Assembly: GCF_030269445.1 (NCBI RefSeq)
Contig: NZ_BSTJ01000015.1
Span: 62,001 to 126,000, forward strand
Length of the DNA stretch: 64,000 nucleotides
Reading direction: 5' to 3'
Origin: Actinoallomurus iriomotensis
GTDB lineage: Bacteria > Actinomycetota > Actinomycetes > Streptosporangiales > Streptosporangiaceae
Position numbers and translations under genes: made by a program
The notes under the pieces: generated by a model
Database searches by the model: none
What the model saw: the letters and a program-made list of their open reading frames with translations, nothing else
What the model was told of the DNA's origin: nothing
Shown here: positions 46,018 through 55,050 of the stretch, in pieces
How the letters are laid out: the number at the start of each line of letters is the position of its first letter
How positions within the stretch are numbered: the stretch's first letter is position 1

Positions 46018-47225
46018 CACACCCACACCTCTTCCAGCACGCGTAGGGTGTTGCCGCCGACCACGGCGCGGATCTCATCGTCGGAGTAGTCGTGGGAGAC
46101 CAGCCAGCCGATGATGTTGTAGAAGCACTCGGCCGGGTTCTCCAGGCCGTCGACATACTCCACCTTCGGGAACTCCACGCCGCTGTGCGCCTGCCCGATC
46201 GAGAGGTTGGCGGAGAACGCGTCGTGCAGGCCCACGTGGTCGCCGAACAGGGTGTCGGGCCCGAAGGTGACGTGTTCGATGCCGACGAGTTCCACGCAGT
46301 GCACGAAGTGGTCCATCACCGACTCCAGTGAGTGGCGCGGATGGGCGTGGGACAGCGTCGTGTGCGGCGCGGCCTCCAGCCCGAGGACTCCGCCGCGCTC
46401 GGCACAGGCCTTGATGACCGCGTCGGGCTTCATCCGGTTGGTCGGCCACACCTCGCGTGACCCGCAGTGCGTGATGAAGATCGGCTTGGTGGACTTCTCG
46501 ATGACGTCCATGGCGGTCCGGTCACCGGAGTGGGAGACGTCGATGGCGATGCCGAGCTTGTTCATCCGCTCGACCGCGCGCTCGCCGAAGTAGGTCAGCC
46601 CGCCGTCGCCGCGCTCCTTCAGGCCGCTGCCGAGCGTGTTCGCCTCCGAGTAGGCGATGCCCATCTGACGGACGCCGAAGCCGTACAGGACGTCGAGCCG
46701 GTCGACCTCGTTCTCGATCATCGTCGCGGCTTCGAGGCCGAAGATGTGTGCCACGCGGCCGGACGCGTGAGCGTCGTGGATGTCCTTGACCGTCTCACCC
46801 TTGACGACGAAGTCCTGGTGGGCGAGGTCGGCCATCCGTACGCCGAGGTCGAACAGGACGTCCTGGTACTTCCAGCCGGCGTCGCTGCTGATGCAGCACG
46901 TGCCGTCCATGCCGTTGTCGAACACGGCGGTCATCCCCGAGCGGGAGAGGCCCTCGTAGCCGGTGGGCTCGCGGCCCTGCCGGATGTGCTCCCGGAGGTC
47001 GGACATGTCGTCGGGGAAGACCTGCACGTGCTCGTGCAGCGAGATCACGACCTCGTCGGTCAGCAGGCGCTTGGTACGTTCCAGCTGCGCGTCGGACAGC
47101 TCGAGGCCCTGGTACGGCGGTACCCGGCCGATCTGCTTGGCGTACGCGATGTCCCGGTAGTCCTTGCCGCGCTCGAGGTACTCGTAGGCGGTGTAACCGG
47201 TGTAGCGCTTCGCGGGCTCGAGCAC
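46017..47225 (-). CDS. membrane dipeptidase-like enzyme (M19 family)
   Basis: 402 residues from GTG 47225 (AGGAG about 6 nt upstream). An amidohydrolase-type barrel: SLHEHVQVF in the first strand, IFGLEAATMIENEVDRL (bridging Glu), IDVSHSG and FITHCGSR (His ligands), and FGPDTLFGD near the end. The first site is His-x-His rather than the His-x-Asp of renal dipeptidase, a variation found in divergent M19 members. It would hydrolyse dipeptides, including those with D-residues, after uptake. First gene of the minus operon, divergent from dppD with 178 nt between starts. Confidence 0.88.
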   Translation of the reverse strand: MLEPAKRYTGYTAYEYLERGKDYRDIAYAKQIGRVPPYQGLELSDAQLERTKRLLTDEVVISLHEHVQVFPDDMSDLREHIRQGREPTGYEGLSRSGMTAVFDNGMDGTCCISSDAGWKYQDVLFDLGVRMADLAHQDFVVKGETVKDIHDAHASGRVAHIFGLEAATMIENEVDRLDVLYGFGVRQMGIAYSEANTLGSGLKERGDGGLTYFGERAVERMNKLGIAIDVSHSGDRTAMDVIEKSTKPIFITHCGSREVWPTNRMKPDAVIKACAERGGVLGLEAAPHTTLSHAHPRHSLESVMDHFVHCVELVGIEHVTFGPDTLFGDHVGLHDAFSANLSIGQAHSGVEFPKVEYVDGLENPAECFYNIIGWLVSHDYSDDEIRAVVGGNTLRVLEEVWV

Positions 47226-47403
47226 TGGCTCTCCTCTCGTCTCCCGACTCACCCGGACCGATATCGCCGTTGCGGCACGTCCGATAGTCGGGAGTTCGTA
47301 TGGCCGCATACTCTTGCCAAACTTCGGCGGGAGTGTCAAGGTATCGGCAATATTCCGGCCGAATACACGTCTCAGCTTGTTACATCCGGCGCTAGGAGGT
47401 TTC

Positions 47404-48420
47404 GTGGCGGTTACGTCAACCTCACCGACGGCGGCGCGATCCGCGTTGCGCGTACGCGGCCTGTCCGTCGAATTTCGGACGCGGCGGGGTCCGGTGCCCT
47501 CGGTCAGGGGCGTGGATCTCGACGTCGCGCCGGGCGAGCTCGTGGCGCTGCTCGGGGAGTCCGGATCGGGCAAGTCCGTGACCGTGCGCTCGATCATGGG
47601 TCTCGACGCGGACAACGCGCGGTCGAGCGCGGACGAGATGCGGCTGGGCGACACCGACCTGCTGGCGCTGAGCGGCGACGAGCGCCGCCGGCTCCGCGGA
47701 CACCGGATGAGCATGGTCTTCCAGGACGCGCTGTCGGCGCTGAACCCGGTGCTCTCGGTGGGCGACCAGATCGGCGACCTGATCCGCGCCCACACCGACG
47801 CCTCACGGCGTGCCGCCCGCGCCCGCGCGGTCGAGCTGCTCGCGATGGTCGGCATCCCCGGGGCGTCCCGGCGGGTCGGGGACTACCCGCACCAGTTCTC
47901 CGGCGGCATGCGCCAGCGGATCCTCATCGGCATGGCGATCGCACTCGAACCGGAACTGCTCCTCGCCGACGAGCCGACCACCGCGCTCGACGTCACCGTG
48001 CAGGCGCAGATCCTCGAACTGCTCGACCGGCTGCGCCGCGAGCTGGACATGGCGGTCCTGCTCATCACGCACGACCTCGGGGTGGTCAGCGAGGTCGCCG
48101 ACCGGGTCGCCGTCATGTACGCCGGGCGGATCGTCGAACGCGGCAGCGGCGACGACCTGCTCGCACAGCCCGCGCACCCCTACACCGAGGCACTGCTGAC
48201 ATCGGTGCCGCAGACGGAGGGCCTCGGCCGGGACCTGGTGACCATCCCCGGCTCCCCGCCGAACCCGGAGCGGGTCCCGCCGGGCTGCGCCTTCCACCCC
48301 CGCTGCTCGTGGGCGGTGGAGGCCTGCCGGGAGACACGCCCGGCTCTCATCGAGGTGCGGCGCGGGCGGGAATCCGCCTGCCACCGCAGTCAGGAGGTCG
48401 TCGGTGCCGGCAACGAGTAG
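47404..48420 (+). CDS. peptide ABC transporter ATPase, DppD type
   Basis: 338 residues from GTG 47404, with AGGAGG just upstream. Walker [11 protein letters not shown]-loop [10 protein letters not shown], signature FSGGMRQR, Walker [13 protein letters not shown] and H-loop THDLGVV. The C-terminal oligopeptide domain has [20 protein letters not shown], which carries the Cys cluster of DppD/OppD. It overlaps the following dppF gene by 17 nt. It powers the importer with DppF. Confidence 0.95.
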   Translation: MAVTSTSPTAARSALRVRGLSVEFRTRRGPVPSVRGVDLDVAPGELVALLGESGSGKSVTVRSIMGLDADNARSSADEMRLGDTDLLALSGDERRRLRGHRMSMVFQDALSALNPVLSVGDQIGDLIRAHTDASRRAARARAVELLAMVGIPGASRRVGDYPHQFSGGMRQRILIGMAIALEPELLLADEPTTALDVTVQAQILELLDRLRRELDMAVLLITHDLGVVSEVADRVAVMYAGRIVERGSGDDLLAQPAHPYTEALLTSVPQTEGLGRDLVTIPGSPPNPERVPPGCAFHPRCSWAVEACRETRPALIEVRRGRESACHRSQEVVGAGNE

Positions 48421-49477
48421 CCCCCACACGCCGCAGCCGGCCGGAACGGCGCCGCCCGGAGAGGTCGTGCTGGAGGCGCGAGACCTGGTGAAGACCTTCA
48501 CCACCGGGCGTGGCGGCCTGAGCCGCACCCGCGTGTCCAGCGTGGACGGGATCAGCCTGTCACTGCGGGCCGGCGAGTCGCTGGGGATCGTCGGAGAGTC
48601 CGGCTGCGGCAAGTCGACCCTCGCACGGATGCTCGTCGGCCTGGAGGTGCCGGACTCGGGCTCGATCAGCTACCGCGGCCGCGACGTGACCGCCGCCCGT
48701 CGCGGCGACCGGAGGCTGCTGCGGCGAGGCGTGCAGATGGTCTTCCAGGACCCCTACACCTCGTTGGATCCGCGGATGACCGTGCTGGAGATCGTCGGCG
48801 AGCCGCTGACCGCGTCCCGTACGGGCACGCGGGCCTCGCGGCGCGATCGGGTCGCCGAGTTGCTCTCCCTGGTCGGCCTGGCGCCCGGCCTGATGGAACG
48901 CTATCCGCACCAGTTCTCCGGCGGGCAGCGGCAGCGGATCGGGATCGCCCGCGCGCTGGCGCTGGAGCCGGAGGTCCTGGTGTGCGACGAGCCGGTGTCC
49001 GCGCTCGACGTCTCGGTGCAGGCGCAGGTCGTCAACGTCCTTCGCGACCTGCAACGACGGCTCGGCGTGACGCTGCTGTTCATCGCCCACGACCTGTCGG
49101 TGGTCCGCCACGTGGCCGACCGCGTCGCGGTGATGTACCTCGGGCGGATCGCCGAGATCGGACCGACCGCCACCGTCTACGAGGCGCCCGCCCATCCGTA
49201 CACCCAGGCGCTGCTGTCCGCCTCGCCGGTGGTGGACCGGGCGCGGCGCGGACGGATGGCGGCACGGATCGTGCTCGACGGCGACCCCCCGTCGCCGACC
49301 AGTCCCCCGCCCGGGTGCCGGTTCCACACCCGGTGCCGGATGGCCCGCGACGACTGCCGGACCGACGTGCCGTCGCTGCGCCGGCCGTCCGAGGCGCAGG
49401 AGCGAGCGCGGCTGGCCGCCTGCCACCACGCCGAAGACGCCCTCACTCGCCTGGAGGACGTCTTCGGCCCGGCGTAG
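48404..49477 (+). CDS. peptide ABC transporter ATPase, DppF type
   Basis: 357 residues from GTG 48404. Walker A GESGCGKSTLAR, Q-loop FQDPYTSLDPRM, signature FSGGQRQRIG, Walker B VLVCDEPVSALDVS and H-loop AHDLSVVRH. The C-terminus has PTSPPPGCRFHTRC. It overlaps dppD by 17 nt in another frame. Last gene of the plus-strand pair that completes the divergent transporter locus. Confidence 0.95.
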   Translation: MPATSSPHTPQPAGTAPPGEVVLEARDLVKTFTTGRGGLSRTRVSSVDGISLSLRAGESLGIVGESGCGKSTLARMLVGLEVPDSGSISYRGRDVTAARRGDRRLLRRGVQMVFQDPYTSLDPRMTVLEIVGEPLTASRTGTRASRRDRVAELLSLVGLAPGLMERYPHQFSGGQRQRIGIARALALEPEVLVCDEPVSALDVSVQAQVVNVLRDLQRRLGVTLLFIAHDLSVVRHVADRVAVMYLGRIAEIGPTATVYEAPAHPYTQALLSASPVVDRARRGRMAARIVLDGDPPSPTSPPPGCRFHTRCRMARDDCRTDVPSLRRPSEAQERARLAACHHAEDALTRLEDVFGPA

Positions 49478-49652
49478 CGGGTCTCGCCCGGTTTCCGGCG
49501 CGTTCCCGGAAATCCGCACCAATCCAGGCAGTCATCCGCTCCGAATCCCCTCTGCGGTCCCGGTGAGCCGGGGCCGCGGCGCGAACGGCGCCGAGTGATC
49601 CACGCGGCGCGTTCGACGTTATCGGGCGATCCCGGAGGGTAGTCGATGCGAC

Positions 49653-51161
49653 ATGACTCACTGTTCGACCGTGCCGGGCAGGACCGATCACGTGATCGTG
49701 GTCGGTGCCGGGCTGTCCGGCCTGGCCGCCGCCTCGCACCTGTGCGGGCGCGGGCGCACTGTGACGGTGCTCGAACGCGACGGAGTGCCGGGCGGCCGGG
49801 CGGGCCGCCTCGACGTCGGCGGCTACCGGCTCGACACCGGGCCGACCGTGCTCACGATGCCGGACATCGTGCGCGACACGCTGGCGGCCACCGGCGCCTC
49901 GATGGATGAGCGGCTGCCCCTCATCCGGCTGGACCCGGCGTACCGGACGTTCTTCGCCGACGGCTCGTCGCTCGACGTGCACACCGACGCCGAGGCGATG
50001 ACCGAGGCGGTACGGGCGTTCGCCGGGCCCCGCGAGGCGGAGGGCTACGCGCGGCTGCGCGCCTGGCTGACCCGGCTGTACGAGGTCGAGTACGCCGGCT
50101 TCATCGCGGCGAACGTCGACTCACCGCTCGGCCTGCTCACCCCGCGGTTGGCCCGGCTGGCGGCGCTCGGCGGCTTCGGCCGGTGGGAGAGCGCCGTCCG
50201 CCGGTTCCTGCGCGACGAACGGCTGCTGCGGGTCTTCACCTTCCAGGCGCTGTACGCCGGGCTGTCCCCACGCCGGGCGCTCGCGCTGTACGCGGTCATC
50301 GCCTACATGGACACCGTCGGCGGCGTGTTCTTCCCCCGCGGTGGCATGCGGGCGCTCCCGGACGCCCTCGCCGGCGCGGCCGCCGACGCCGGTGTGGAGT
50401 TCCGCTACGGCACGCGCGTCACCTCACTCGAACGCCGCGGACGCCGCGTCACCGCCGCGCTCACCGCCGACGGCGACCGGATCCCGTGCGACGCCGTCGT
50501 CCTCAGCTGCGACCTGCCGGCCGCCTACCGGCTGCTCGGCCACGTCCCCCGGCGGCCCGCCCGCCTCGTCGCCGCGCCGTCGGCCGTCGTCGTGCACCTC
50601 GGCGTCTCCGGCGACGGGCGGCCCGGCGACCGGGCCGGCGCGAACGGCACCGCCCACCACAACCTGCTGTTCGGCCGGGCCTGGCGCACCACCTTCGACG
50701 ACCTGATCCGCGCCGGCCGGCCGATGCGCGACCCGTCGCTGCTGCTGACCCGCCCGACGGTCACCGATCCCGCGCTCGCCCCCGACGGACGCCAGCTCGT
50801 GTCCGTCCTCGCCCCGGCGCCCAACCTCGCCCGTGCCCGGCTCGACTGGGACCGGATCGGCCCGGCGTACGCGGAAGAGGTCATCCAGGCCACGGCCGTC
50901 CGGTCCGGTCTGCGCGTCCACGTGAAGGACGTCCTGCACGTCATCACCCCCGCCGACTGGCGCCGCCAGGGGCTCCTCGCCGGCACACCCTTCAGCCTGG
51001 CGCACACGTTCGGCCAGACCGGGCCGTTCCGGCCCGCCAACCTCCCCCGTACGACGGACAACGTGGTGCTGGCCGGCTGCGGCACCGTACCCGGCGTCGG
51101 CGTCCCGACCGCGCTGGTGTCCGGCCGCCTGGCCGCCGACCGGATCACCGGCAACCCGTGA
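49653..51161 (+). CDS. crtI: phytoene desaturase
   Basis: 502 residues. The FAD-binding N-terminus VIVVGAGLSGLAAASHL ... GGRAG is followed by GYRLDTGPTVLTMPD, the family signature. FFPRGGMRALPDAL and the C-terminal CrtI signature TVPGVGVPTALVSGRLAADRI are present. It introduces double bonds into phytoene to give lycopene, using FAD at the membrane. First gene of the carotenoid operon; the next gene overlaps by 4 nt (GTGA). Confidence 0.95.
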   Translation: MTHCSTVPGRTDHVIVVGAGLSGLAAASHLCGRGRTVTVLERDGVPGGRAGRLDVGGYRLDTGPTVLTMPDIVRDTLAATGASMDERLPLIRLDPAYRTFFADGSSLDVHTDAEAMTEAVRAFAGPREAEGYARLRAWLTRLYEVEYAGFIAANVDSPLGLLTPRLARLAALGGFGRWESAVRRFLRDERLLRVFTFQALYAGLSPRRALALYAVIAYMDTVGGVFFPRGGMRALPDALAGAAADAGVEFRYGTRVTSLERRGRRVTAALTADGDRIPCDAVVLSCDLPAAYRLLGHVPRRPARLVAAPSAVVVHLGVSGDGRPGDRAGANGTAHHNLLFGRAWRTTFDDLIRAGRPMRDPSLLLTRPTVTDPALAPDGRQLVSVLAPAPNLARARLDWDRIGPAYAEEVIQATAVRSGLRVHVKDVLHVITPADWRRQGLLAGTPFSLAHTFGQTGPFRPANLPRTTDNVVLAGCGTVPGVGVPTALVSGRLAADRITGNP

Positions 51162-52108
51162 CCGCCAGAGAGCTCGACGCCGCCGGGATCACCGACCCGT
51201 CCCTGCGGGACGCCTACCTCCGGTGCCGGACGCTCAACGCCCGGCACGGCCGGACGTTCTTCCTCGCGACCCGGCTGCTGCCGCCGTCGCGGCGGCCGGC
51301 CGTCCACGCCCTGTACGGCTTCGCCCGCCACGCCGACGACATCGTCGACGAACCCGCGCCGGGCACGCCGGTCGCGCGGATCGCCGCCGCGCTGGACCGG
51401 CTCGCCGCCGCGCTGGCCGGCGGCCTGCGCGCCGGCCGCAGCGACGACCCGGTGCTCGCGGCGGTCGTGCACACCGCGGGCCGGCACGGCATCGAGGGCG
51501 GTCTGTTCGACGCGTTCCTGCACTCGATGCGGATGGACCTGACCGTGACCGGCTATCCCACGCGAGCGGCGCTGCGGGAGTACGTGTACGGGTCGGCCGA
51601 GGTGATCGGGCTGCAGATGCTGCCCGTGCTCGGCACGATCTGCGATCCCGCCGAGGCGGCCGACGCCGCCGCGGCGCTCGGCGAGGCGTTCCAGCTGACC
51701 AACTTCCTGCGCGACGTCGCCGAGGACCTGGACCGCGGCCGCGTCTACCTGCCCGCCGACGAGCTCGCGGCGTTCGGCGTCGACCGTGAGGTGCTCGCCG
51801 CGTGCTGGCGAAGCGGCCGGGCCGAGCCTCGGGTACGGCGCGCGCTCGCCGACCAGATCGCGCGGACACGCGAGGTGTACGGCCGGGCCCGGCCCGGGAT
51901 CGACCTGCTGCACCCCGCCTCACGGCCCTGCATCGCCACGGCCTGCACGCTCTACTCTCACATCCTCGACCGCATCGAGGCGCACGACTACAACGTCTTC
52001 GACGGGCGCGTCTCCGTGGGCACCGGCCGCCGGCTGGCGCTCGCCGGCGGCGCCGTCGCACGCTCCCTGTGGGCGCGCGCACGGGCGCCCGCCGATGAGG
52101 CACGGTGA
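51158..52108 (+). CDS. crtB: phytoene synthase
   Basis: 316 residues from GTG 51158. Aspartate-rich motifs of trans-isoprenyl diphosphate synthases: YGFARHADDIVDE and LTNFLRDVAEDLDRGRVYLP (DxxxD type). It condenses two geranylgeranyl diphosphates to phytoene. It overlaps crtI (GTGA). No geranylgeranyl diphosphate synthase (crtE) gene is in the operon, so that precursor must come from elsewhere. Confidence 0.95.
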   Translation: MTARELDAAGITDPSLRDAYLRCRTLNARHGRTFFLATRLLPPSRRPAVHALYGFARHADDIVDEPAPGTPVARIAAALDRLAAALAGGLRAGRSDDPVLAAVVHTAGRHGIEGGLFDAFLHSMRMDLTVTGYPTRAALREYVYGSAEVIGLQMLPVLGTICDPAEAADAAAALGEAFQLTNFLRDVAEDLDRGRVYLPADELAAFGVDREVLAACWRSGRAEPRVRRALADQIARTREVYGRARPGIDLLHPASRPCIATACTLYSHILDRIEAHDYNVFDGRVSVGTGRRLALAGGAVARSLWARARAPADEAR

Positions 52109-52128
52109 CGGCGGCGGAAAGGAACGAG

Positions 52129-52473
52129 ATGGACCATCTGCAGTACCTGGCCCTGCTCGCGGGCTGTGTGGCGGTCACCCTGCCGCTGGAGCTGTCGGGC
52201 AGCCGGGTCTACCGGCGGCCCCGGCGGCTCGCCCGCGCCGTGCTCCCCGTCGCCGCGGTCTTCGTCGTGTGGGACGTCGTCGCGATCGCGGCCGGCGTCT
52301 GGTGGTACAACCCCCGATACGTCACCGGCATCACCCTGCCGCTGTCCCTGCCGCTGGAGGAGGCGCTGTTCTTCCTGGTCATCCCGGTCTGCGGGGTACT
52401 GACGCTGGAGACCGTCCGCAGGCTCGCCCCGCGGCGGCGCGCTCCCGCACAAGAGAAGGAGGACGCCAGATGA
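52129..52473 (+). CDS. crtYc: lycopene cyclase subunit, CrtYc type
   Basis: 114 residues from ATG 52129 (AAGGA 5 nt upstream; an overlapping GTG at 52105 is possible). Three membrane helices: YLALLAGCVAVTLPLEL, LPVAAVFVVWDVVAIAAG and EALFFLVIPVCGVLTLETV. PLEEALFF is the signature of heterodimeric lycopene cyclases of actinomycetes. With CrtYd it cyclises lycopene ends to beta rings. Confidence 0.88.
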   Translation: MDHLQYLALLAGCVAVTLPLELSGSRVYRRPRRLARAVLPVAAVFVVWDVVAIAAGVWWYNPRYVTGITLPLSLPLEEALFFLVIPVCGVLTLETVRRLAPRRRAPAQEKEDAR

Positions 52474-52790
52474 GCGGAGTCGGGTACACCGTTCCCGCCG
52501 TCGCCTCCGTCGTGGCCGTCGTCGCCCTGGAGTTCGGCCGGTTGCGCACCGGGCTGTTCCGCAGCGGCGCGTACTGGATCACGATGGTGATCGTGTTCGC
52601 GTTCCAGGCCGTGGTCGACGGCCGGCTGACCAAGCTGTCCTCGCCGATCGTCAGCTACGCCCCTCACCAGCTGTCCGGCCTGCGGTTCCCGTTCGACATC
52701 CCGGTGGAGGACTTCCTCTTCGGCTTCTCCCTCATCACCGCGACCCTGCTCCTGTGGGAACACGCGCGTAAGACCGGTGAGACCCGATGA
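52470..52790 (+). CDS. crtYd: lycopene cyclase subunit, CrtYd type
   Basis: 106 residues from ATG 52470, overlapping the previous stop (ATGA), with AGGAGG nearby. Three membrane helices: YTVPAVASVVAVVALEFG, ITMVIVFAFQAVVDG and DFLFGFSLITATLLLWEH. FDIPVEDFLFGFSL is the partner motif of CrtYc. It works only as a complex with CrtYc. Confidence 0.88.
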   Translation: MSGVGYTVPAVASVVAVVALEFGRLRTGLFRSGAYWITMVIVFAFQAVVDGRLTKLSSPIVSYAPHQLSGLRFPFDIPVEDFLFGFSLITATLLLWEHARKTGETR

Positions 52791-53503
52791 CCCCCCCGGT
52801 GCGGCGGCGGGTGCCGGAGGCGTTCGACCGCGGCGCGTCCGCGTACGACCGGCTCGTCGGGGCCAACCCCGGCTACCACGCGGACCTGCGGCGGTCCGCC
52901 CGCGCGTTCGGCTTCGGCGACCGGCCGGTCCGCCTGCTGGACCTGGGCTGCGGCACCGGTGCCTCCACCGCGGCGCTCCTGGCCGCCGCCCCGAACGCCC
53001 GCGTCGTCGGCGTCGACGCCTCGGCGGGCATGCTCGCCCGTGCGCGCGCCAAGCGGTGGCCGGACGGCGTGGAGTTCGTGCACGCGCGGGCCGAGGAGCT
53101 GGCGGGCGCCGGGGTCACCGGGCCGTTCGACGGCGTCTTCGCCGCCTACCTCATCCGCAACCTGCCCGACCCGGACGCCGTGCTCGCGTCGCTGTGGTCC
53201 CTGCTGCGGCCCGGTGGCCGCCTCATCGTGCACGACTACTCCGTACGCGACCATCCGCTCGCCCGGCTGGTCTGGCACGCCGTGTGCTGGAGCGTCATCA
53301 TCCCGGCCGGCCGGCTGACCACCGGCGACGCGGGCCTGTACCGCTACCTGTGGCGGAGCGCGCTGGACTTCGACCGGCCGCCGGAGTTCGCCGAGCGCCT
53401 GCGCCGCGCCGGCTTCACGGACGTACACGCCGCCACCATGACCGGCTGGCAGCGGGGCATCGTGCACGCGTTCGGCGGCCGGCGACCGGGCCCGGCGTCG
53501 TGA
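52787..53503 (+). CDS. SAM-dependent methyltransferase of the carotenoid operon (CrtT-like)
   Basis: 238 residues. Class I Rossmann methyltransferase: motif I LLDLGCGTGASTAAL, VGVDASAGMLARAR, and ENLPD-like IRNLPDPDAVLASLW. Family UbiE-like. In isorenieratene clusters a methyltransferase (CrtT) accompanies CrtU, which suggests the same place here; the exact step is not known. It overlaps crtYd and crtU by 4 nt on each side. Confidence 0.8.
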   Translation: MTPPVRRRVPEAFDRGASAYDRLVGANPGYHADLRRSARAFGFGDRPVRLLDLGCGTGASTAALLAAAPNARVVGVDASAGMLARARAKRWPDGVEFVHARAEELAGAGVTGPFDGVFAAYLIRNLPDPDAVLASLWSLLRPGGRLIVHDYSVRDHPLARLVWHAVCWSVIIPAGRLTTGDAGLYRYLWRSALDFDRPPEFAERLRRAGFTDVHAATMTGWQRGIVHAFGGRRPGPAS

Positions 53504-55050
53504 CCGCCGGGCGCGCGCCGGGCGCCGACCGCCGCCGGGTGCACCATCCGCCGCCGCCCGGCGTGCCGGACGCCGGCCGGCTGTCCCGGCGGCCGCGTGC
53601 CGTGGTCGTCGGCGGGGGCATCGCCGGGCTCACGGCCGGCGTCGCCCTGGCCGAGCGCGGCGTCACCGTCGACCTGTACGAGCGGGAGAGCCATCTCGGG
53701 GGCCGCGCGGGCGGCTGGGACGCCGCGCTGCCGGACGGCACCCGCGTCGGCATGGGCCGCGGTTTCCACGCCTACTTCCGGCAGTACTACAACCTGCGGA
53801 CGCTGCTGCGCCGCGCCGACCCGGGGCTCGACCGGCTCACCGCCGTGCCGGACTACCCGCTCGTCGACGCGGAGGGCCGTACCGACACCTTCCGCGGCCT
53901 GCCCCGCACCCCGCCGTGGAACGCCCTGCTCTTCGCGCTCCGCAGCCCGACCTTCCGGCCGCGCGACCTGCTGCGCCTGAACGCCCGCGCCGCGTTGCCG
54001 CTGATCGGGGTCAGCGTCCCCGGCACGTACGAGCGGCTGGACCACCTGGACGCCGAGACCTTCCTCGCCCGGCTGCGGTTTCCGCCGGCAGCGCGCCACC
54101 TGGCCTTCGAGGTGTTCTCCCGCAGCTTCTTCGCACCGCCCGGCCGGCTGTCGGCGGCCGAGCTCGCGGTCATGTTCCACCTGTACTTCCTCGGCTCGGC
54201 CGAGGGGCTGCTGTTCGACGTGCCCGGTGTGCCGCCGCCCGAGCTGTGGACGCCGCTCGGCGAGCACCTCACCTCCCTCGGCGGCCGCGTGCACCCGGGT
54301 ACGCCGGTCACGGCCGTACGGCCCGGCGAGTCCGGGTTCGCGGTGGACGCCGCGGGCGGCACCGTGGACGCCGACGCCGACGCCGTCGTCCTCGCCCTCG
54401 ACCTGCCGGGCCTGCGCGACCTGGTCGCCGCCTCACCGGGGCTCGGCACCCCGGCCTGGCGGCGGCGGATCGCCGCCCAGCGGACGGCGCCGCCGTTCCT
54501 CGTCCGCCGTCTCTGGCTGGACCGGCCCGTCGCCGCCGACCGTCCCGCGTTCCTGGCGACCGGCGGGCTGCCGCCGCTCGACAACGTCAGCGTGCTCGAA
54601 CGCTACGACCGGCAGGCGGCGGCGTGGGCCGCCACCGCCGGCGGATCCGTGGTCGAGTTGCACGCGTACGCGGTAACGGGCTCACGGGAGGATGCCGCGG
54701 AGCGGCTGCTCGACCGCCTGCACGAGCTCTACCCGGAGACGGCGGCCGCCAAGGTGCTCGGCGAGTTCAGCGAGTGGCGCGCCGACTGCCCGCTGTTCGC
54801 GCCCGGCACGTTCGCGGACCGGCCCGCCGTGGCCGGACCGGTCCCCGGCCTCGTACTGGCCGGCGACGGCATCCGCGTCGACCTGCCCGTGGCCCTGATG
54901 GAACGCGCCGCCACGACCGGCTGGCAGGCCGCCAACCTGCTGCTGTCGGACTGGGGCGTGGCCGGCCATCCGCTGACGACCGTGCCGCTGCACGGGCGGC
55001 TGCCCCTCCCCCGGCCGCGGTCTCAGAGCGTTCCGGAGCGCAGCGCGTAG
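53500..55050 (+). CDS. crtU: carotene desaturase/methyltransferase (isorenieratene synthase-like)
   Basis: 516 residues from GTG 53500 (GTGA overlap). The N-terminal FAD domain has VVVGGGIAGLTAGVALAERG and GGRAGGW, then RVGMGRGFHAYFRQYYNLR. LFDVPGVPPPELWTPL is near the middle and the C-terminal VLAGDGIRVDLPVALMERAATTG. The RGFHAYFRQYYNLR element is typical of CrtU, which desaturates beta rings and shifts a methyl group to give aromatic end groups. So the product is likely isorenieratene or beta-isorenieratene. It ends 28 nt inside the convergent Rieske gene. Confidence 0.88.
   Translation: MTAGRAPGADRRRVHHPPPPGVPDAGRLSRRPRAVVVGGGIAGLTAGVALAERGVTVDLYERESHLGGRAGGWDAALPDGTRVGMGRGFHAYFRQYYNLRTLLRRADPGLDRLTAVPDYPLVDAEGRTDTFRGLPRTPPWNALLFALRSPTFRPRDLLRLNARAALPLIGVSVPGTYERLDHLDAETFLARLRFPPAARHLAFEVFSRSFFAPPGRLSAAELAVMFHLYFLGSAEGLLFDVPGVPPPELWTPLGEHLTSLGGRVHPGTPVTAVRPGESGFAVDAAGGTVDADADAVVLALDLPGLRDLVAASPGLGTPAWRRRIAAQRTAPPFLVRRLWLDRPVAADRPAFLATGGLPPLDNVSVLERYDRQAAAWAATAGGSVVELHAYAVTGSREDAAERLLDRLHELYPETAAAKVLGEFSEWRADCPLFAPGTFADRPAVAGPVPGLVLAGDGIRVDLPVALMERAATTGWQAANLLLSDWGVAGHPLTTVPLHGRLPLPRPRSQSVPERSA

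Noticed and set aside
47226-47855. N-terminal extension of the M19 dipeptidase up to 47855
   Set aside because: It is antisense to dppD and its promoter; GTG 47225 with AGGAG fits the family length.
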